Part shown: piece by piece, positions 6,733 through 12,370 of the stretch | Numbering within the stretch: the stretch's first letter is position 1 | How the letters are laid out: every line of letters begins with the position of its first letter | Source: Euryarchaeota archaeon Ods04 | GTDB taxonomy: Archaea; Halobacteriota; Halobacteria; Halobacteriales; Halorutilaceae | Direction of reading: 5' to 3' | Assembly: GCA_028751055.1 (NCBI GenBank) | Contig: JAQZDD010000010.1 | Span: 1 to 12,370, forward strand | Length of the DNA: 12,370 nucleotides | Made by a program: the position numbers and the translations under genes | The notes under the pieces: generated by a model | Told to the model about the DNA's origin: nothing | The model's database searches: none | The model's input: the letters and a program-made list of their open reading frames with translations, nothing else

Positions 6733-8483
6733 ATGAGCAAAGCAGAAACACAGCAGACGGAAGACGAGGGACGTATCACGAACGTGAGCGGTCCCGTCGT
6801 CGAGGCGAAAGGTCTCGACGCCCGCATGAACGACGTGGTACGTGTCGGTGAGGAAGAGCTGATGGGCGAGGTTATCGAAATCGAAGGTGGCGTGACGATT
6901 ATACAGGTTTACGAGGAGACGAGCGGCATATCGCCCGGCGAACCCGTGATAACGACAGGCGCGCCGCTCAGCGTCGAACTCGGTCCGGGCATTCTGGACT
7001 CGATATACGACGGCGTCCAGCGTCCTCTCGACATACTCGAAGAGGAGATGGGCGACTTCCTCGACCGTGGTGTCGACGCGCCCGGTATCGACCTCGAAAA
7101 GAACTGGGACTTCACGCCCGAAGTCGAAGAAGGCGACGAGGTAGGCGAGGGCGATATAGTGGGCACGGTTCCCGAGACGGAGAGCATCGACCACAAGGTC
7201 ATGGTGCCCCCGGATGTAGAAGGAACCGTTTCAGAGGTCAATGAGGGCGAGTACACCGTTGAGGAGCCTGTCGTCGTCCTGGAGGACGGCACGGAGATTA
7301 CGATGCTTCAGGAGTGGCCCGTGCGCAAAGCGCGTCCAGTCGAACGCAAGCAGACACCGCGCACGCCTCTCCAGACAGGTCAGCGTATACTTGACACGCT
7401 GTTCCCGATTGCGAAGGGCGGTACGGCGGCGATTCCGGGACCGTTCGGCTCCGGAAAGACAGTCACGCAGCACCAGCTTGCGAAGTGGAGCGACGCCGAC
7501 ATCGTTGTGTACGTCGGATGCGGTGAGCGCGGCAACGAGATGACGGAGGTCATAGACGACTTCCCCGAACTCGAAGACCCCAAGACAGGCAAGCCGCTGA
7601 TGTCGCGCACTTCGCTCATAGCGAACACGTCCAACATGCCCGTCGCGGCGCGTGAGTCCTGCATATACACGGGTATCACGCTTGCCGAATACTATCGGGA
7701 CATGGGATACGACGTCGCGCTGATGGCGGACTCAACGTCGCGCTGGGCGGAGGCGATGCGTGAGATTTCGTCGCGTCTCGAAGAGATGCCCGGCGAGGAA
7801 GGCTATCCGGCGTACCTCGCCGCCAGTCTCGCCGAGTTCTACGAGCGCGGCGGACGTGTAGAGACGCTCGGAGGATACGACGGCTCGATAAGCGTCATCG
7901 GCGCGGTTTCGCCGCCCGGCGGCGACTTCTCCGAGCCTGTGACGCAGAACACGCTCCGTATCGTGAAATGCTTCTGGGCACTCGACGCCGACCTCGCGGA
8001 GAGACGCCATTTCCCGGCGATAAACTGGAACGACTCGTACTCGCTCTACAAGAGCCAGCTAGACGACTTCTTCGCCGACGAAGTCGACGAGGGCTGGGCT
8101 GAGACGCGCCAGTGGGCTGTCGGAATACTCGACGAAGAAGCTGACCTACAGGAAGTCGTCCAGCTGGTCGGCAAGGACGCGCTACCCGAAGACCAGCAGC
8201 TTACGCTCGAAGTAGCGCGTTACATACGCGAGGTCTTCCTACAGCAGGACGCCTTCCACGACGTCGACACGTACTGCGACCTCAACAAGCAGTTCGAGAT
8301 GCTCCGTCTCATCCGCAAGTTCAACGACTTGGCGTTCGACGCGCTCGACGCTGGCGTGCCTGTCGACGAGATACAGGACGTTGACGCCGCGCCACGTATG
8401 TTCAACATACCGACGGAGGAAGACTGGGAGCCGCTCGCGGAGGAGATAGACGAGGAACTCGACAAGGAGTTCGGTGAGCTATC

Positions 8484-8487
<4 letters not shown>
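6733..8487 (+). CDS. atpA: A-type ATP synthase subunit A (catalytic)
   Basis: A 584-residue protein of normal length without an intein. It has an N-terminal barrel (about 14-80), the A-type-specific bulge domain (about 110-195), the nucleotide-binding domain (about 215-440) and a helical C-terminus. The P-loop is GPFGSGKT (236-243, with Lys242 and Thr243), the catalytic Glu is Glu265 in GCGERGNE, and the Walker B Asp is Asp333 in the ALMADSTSR motif. Three copies alternate with subunit B in the head and perform ATP synthesis and hydrolysis. It starts 6 nt after atpF; GGAG at 6720-6723 is 9 nt before the ATG. It overlaps atpB by 4 nt (ATGA). All catalytic residues I looked for are intact, so the enzyme should be functional. 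Confidence 0.97.
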
Positions 8488-9917
<1,430 letters not shown>

Positions 9918-9938
9918 ACAGAGGAGACAAGATACACA

Positions 9939-10658
9939 ATGGCGATAGAAGACGAGGTCAAGCCGACGCGTAAGGACCTGATGGAGATAAAGGACCGTAT
10001 CGAGCTTTCGGAACAGGGGCACGAGACGCTCGAAAAGAAACGTGACGGTCTCATAATGGAGTTCATGGAGATTCTTGAGGAGTCGCAGGACGTGCGCGAC
10101 CATCTCGAATCCGACTACGACGCGGCTCAGAAGAAGATAAACAAGGCACGCGCGCTTGACGGCGACGTTGCTGTCCGCGGTGCCGCCTCGGCACTCGCCG
10201 AGACGCCGCAGATAACTCTGGAGTCGAAGAACATCATGGGCGTCGTTGTGCCACAGATAGAGGGGAGCAAGGTACGCAAGGACGTGGGCGAGCGCGGATA
10301 CAGCCTCCTCGATACAAGCGCGCGTATCGACGAAGCCGCCGAGGCGTACGAACAGCTCATAGAGACGATAATCATCGCGGCGGAGATAGAGACGGCGATG
10401 AAGAAGATGCTCGACGAGATAGAGAAGACGAAGAGACGTGTCAACGCTCTTGAGTTCAAGCTTATTCCGGAGCTAAAGGACGCTCAGGAGTTCATAGAGC
10501 TACGTCTCGAAGAGATGGAGCGCGAGGAGATATTCAGGCTGAAGAAGATTAAGGAGAAGAAAGAGCAGGAAGAGAAGCAAGAGAAGCAGGAACAGCGCGA
10601 CGCAGAAGAAGAGTCACGTCTCTCTGACGAAGCAAGCGCGGCGACGAGTTCCGACTGA
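9939..10658 (+). CDS. atpD: A-type ATP synthase subunit D (central axle)
   Basis: A 239-residue protein. The N-terminal [24 protein letters not shown] block, the [16 protein letters not shown] helix and the middle [17 protein letters not shown] segment are typical of archaeal subunit D, the long coiled-coil rotor shaft that rotates inside the A3B3 head and binds F and C. Residues about 195-239 are a Lys/Glu/Gln-rich helix followed by an acidic, Ser/Ala-rich tail; such tails vary among haloarchaea. It starts 21 nt after atpB, with gaggag (9921-9926) 12 nt before the ATG. It is the last gene of the operon, and its stop codon lies in a hairpin that may end transcription. Confidence 0.95.
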   Translation: MAIEDEVKPTRKDLMEIKDRIELSEQGHETLEKKRDGLIMEFMEILEESQDVRDHLESDYDAAQKKINKARALDGDVAVRGAASALAETPQITLESKNIMGVVVPQIEGSKVRKDVGERGYSLLDTSARIDEAAEAYEQLIETIIIAAEIETAMKKMLDEIEKTKRRVNALEFKLIPELKDAQEFIELRLEEMEREEIFRLKKIKEKKEQEEKQEKQEQRDAEEESRLSDEASAATSSD

Positions 10659-10681
10659 CGCCCCGTCAGAAGATTTATTTT
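10655..10681 (+). terminator. Candidate terminator hairpin after atpD, merging with the next promoter
   Basis: CTGACG (10655-10660) and CGTCAG (10664-10669) form a perfect 6-bp stem with a CCC loop, followed by a T-rich stretch (gatttatttt, to 10681). The stem contains the atpD stop codon. The layout resembles an intrinsic terminator for the operon, but the same DNA lies just upstream of and within the next gene's TATA box, so it could instead be an operator. Termination is inferred. Confidence 0.45.
10673..10681 (+). promoter_or_regulatory. TATA box of the lipoprotein gene
   Basis: The run ATTTATTTT is a good haloarchaeal TATA element. Its centre is about 27 nt before the ATG at 10704, the spacing expected for a leaderless transcript. 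This supports ATG 10704 as the start and argues against a TTG at 10680, which would lie within the TATA box. It gives the gene its own promoter, separate from the ATP synthase operon. Confidence 0.65.
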
Positions 10682-10703
10682 GGACGCGTGCGCCCAGTAT
10701 CCT

Positions 10704-12302
10704 ATGTCGCGAAAGACTGACCCTGAAGATACCGGCGAGTCCGTGCCTGAAAGCAGAGATAACTACCTGAAGCGGCGGCGTTTCCTTGCGGCGACAGGTG
10801 CTGTGGCGGGAACGGGTGTGCTTGCGGGCTGTCTCAACGACGAGGAACCGGTTGACGACGACCCGGACGACGATGACGACGATCCAGACGTTGAACCCGA
10901 CACAGTCGAACCAAGGTTCGAGATTCCTTACATGGTCGAAGCCGATGGGACTCCTGTGTACGACGGAAGCATAGACTTCCACTCGTATACGAGCGTCAAA
11001 CACGGTCTCTACATGTCCGGCGCGCTTGCGCGCGGTAGCGAGTTCGGACACGAGAACTACAACCCTGAACTCACGGGAGACTACATGAGGGAGCGCGGCG
11101 AGACATGGAACGATATGATAGAGGACATCTTGGACACCTTCTGGGAAGACGGTGAGATAGCCACCGAACTCGAAGAGACTGAAGACGGCTGGGTACGTTC
11201 CGACGAGGTTTCTCTCGCCGACTACATGCACGGCGTCTACGCCTACCAGACGCACCACCGTGGAGGGCGGTGGGAAGGCGAGGGACACCAAGAAGTAGCC
11301 GACGGTATCACATTCGGTTCCGGACACTACATATCCCGGTACGGCGAGTACCTCTTCGACGAACACTACTCCGATGGGCGTTTCTACCACGACACAGACC
11401 ACGAAGAGTTCGACACTGAGAGCATGGCATACGGACTCTCGGGAACCCCCGGACTAGCGTACGCGTGGACGCGCTGGAGCTCCCCTGCCGGCGAAGGAGA
11501 CATGGCTAACGTGGATGAAGGTGTTATGGAGGCATTCCTCGGCTACACACCCGAAGAACTCGTCGAGATATACCGCGACGTCGGACAGGAACTCGAAGAG
11601 GCTTGGGACGACGAAGTCGGTGCGTACGACTTCGGAGACGGTACAGAGTACGCGATAAACACTCTCGGACCTCTCCTGCACGGCAACAAGGCGGCGTACG
11701 AGACGCTCGCCATATTCGGCGAAGACGAAGACACCGAACTCGCCGAGAGCCTTGCGGAAAACACCGCAACGATGCTCGAACCCATCGTGACCGGCGACGT
11801 GGCGGAGCCGTGGGGACTTCCCACGCATGTCGAGTACACCGAGGACGGAGTCGAAGCCGCCGCCGACGAGGTTGACATAGGTCTACACTGGGTGTTCATC
11901 AAGCATATCACCGGCGGATGGTCGCTGACTCGTGAATCCGAAGACGAGAACTCGCCACAGTTCCTCACCGAGAACGAACCTGAACTCATGGAAGCACTCA
12001 ACGAGTTCAAGGACGAGCAGATACTCGGCGCGCTTGATCATCACCTTGACGACGAAGGTATCGCGGTTACCGCCGTCGACTACGAGACCGGCGATATAAC
12101 CGACGACAGCTATACTGCGGACGCTCTCGGAATGTTCCTCACAGGCATCGGCAGCATCTATCGGAGCCACGAGGCGGTAGCTCGGGCGCGCGACTGGGAC
12201 GAAATCGAAGACGAGGAGTTACTCGAACAGAGCGAGGAGTTCCACGACATCTACGTCGAGAACTCGGAGTTCCTGATGGACAACTTCGTAGTTCAGGCGT
12301 AA
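10704..12302 (+). CDS. Tat-exported lipoprotein of unknown function
   Basis: A 532-residue protein. The N-terminus carries a Tat signal (KRRRFLAA, twin Arg at 24-25, Phe27-Leu28), a hydrophobic stretch (28-42) and a lipobox VLAGC with Cys43 as the expected lipidated residue, which is the usual haloarchaeal lipoprotein export route. Residues 47-70 are an Asp-rich tether. The remainder is an acidic domain rich in Trp, Tyr and His without other membrane helices. Paired helices such as those around 285-300, 325-360 and 424-445 suggest an all-helical, possibly toroid-like fold. I recognise no catalytic motif. The protein probably sits on the outer face of the cell membrane. The gene has its own promoter, so a link to ATP synthase is not implied. 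The ATG is supported by TATA spacing and by the position of the Tat motif. Confidence 0.85.
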   Translation: MSRKTDPEDTGESVPESRDNYLKRRRFLAATGAVAGTGVLAGCLNDEEPVDDDPDDDDDDPDVEPDTVEPRFEIPYMVEADGTPVYDGSIDFHSYTSVKHGLYMSGALARGSEFGHENYNPELTGDYMRERGETWNDMIEDILDTFWEDGEIATELEETEDGWVRSDEVSLADYMHGVYAYQTHHRGGRWEGEGHQEVADGITFGSGHYISRYGEYLFDEHYSDGRFYHDTDHEEFDTESMAYGLSGTPGLAYAWTRWSSPAGEGDMANVDEGVMEAFLGYTPEELVEIYRDVGQELEEAWDDEVGAYDFGDGTEYAINTLGPLLHGNKAAYETLAIFGEDEDTELAESLAENTATMLEPIVTGDVAEPWGLPTHVEYTEDGVEAAADEVDIGLHWVFIKHITGGWSLTRESEDENSPQFLTENEPELMEALNEFKDEQILGALDHHLDDEGIAVTAVDYETGDITDDSYTADALGMFLTGIGSIYRSHEAVARARDWDEIEDEELLEQSEEFHDIYVENSEFLMDNFVVQA

Positions 12303-12308
12303 AAGTAA

Positions 12309-12370
12309 TTAGACGACTCGCGCACCCTCGTCGTCGATACGTGTCTCGTTCTCGAACGTGTCCGCACCGA
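12309..12370 (-). CDS. C-terminal end of an unidentified leftward gene (5' part outside window)
   Basis: On the minus strand a frame runs in from the right edge and ends at TAA (12309-12311). The visible residues are GADTFENETRIDDEGARVV, acidic like the other proteins here; the other two minus-strand frames give Arg/Ser-rich or Arg/Cys-rich sequence unlike a halophilic protein. The stop lies 6 nt from the convergent lipoprotein stop. Too little is visible to assign a family. Confidence 0.55.
   Translation of the reverse strand, partial: GADTFENETRIDDEGARVV

Noticed and set aside
10680..10703. TTG start for the lipoprotein, adding eight residues
   Set aside because: The TTG overlaps the TATA box, and ATG 10704 has the right spacing for a leaderless start and a normal Tat signal length.

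Overview
The window is haloarchaeal in character. The predicted proteins are strongly acidic. The promoters are archaeal (TATA boxes about 27-36 nt before start codons, giving leaderless or short-leader transcripts). There is a Tat-lipoprotein signal, and the core is a complete A-type (archaeal) ATP synthase operon in the order H-I-K-E-C-F-A-B-D. Isoleucine is written very often with ATA, which is unusual for typical high-GC haloarchaea, so a less-studied lineage is possible. I cannot name a genus.

Left end (1-1930): the 3' end of a malate dehydrogenase gene runs rightward into the window. It converges on a leftward gene (324-1532) for a 402-residue protein with two helical, HEAT-like ends and a roughly 100-residue acidic linker. 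Upstream of that, also leftward, is a 76-residue protein with two membrane segments (1598-1828). The leftward HEAT-like gene has its own TATA box and a 20-bp near-palindrome touching its start codon. The 103-bp gap at 1829-1931 carries the operon promoter and separates the leftward pair from the ATP synthase genes.

Centre (1932-10658): nine ATP synthase genes, spaced from overlaps (14 bp, 4 bp, 1 bp) to short gaps (2-34 bp). H and E form the peripheral stalks. I is the membrane stator with the two essential arginines. K is the proton-carrying c-ring hairpin. C, F and D form the central rotor axle. A (catalytic, intact P-loop) and B (non-catalytic, degenerate P-loop, arginine finger) form the hexameric head. 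The complex makes ATP from the proton gradient at the cell membrane. The 34-nt gap between C and F is filled exactly by a 13-codon ORF joined to both neighbours by ATGA overlaps, the most unusual local detail in the operon.

Right end (10655-12370): a perfect 6-bp hairpin overlaps the stop codon of subunit D and runs into a T-rich stretch. That stretch is also the TATA box of the next gene, a leaderless gene for a 532-residue Tat-exported lipoprotein of unknown function. Six bases after it, the end of a leftward gene enters from the right edge; only 19 residues are visible. No stretch over 300 bases lacks a gene, and I saw no RNA genes, mobile elements or CRISPR arrays.
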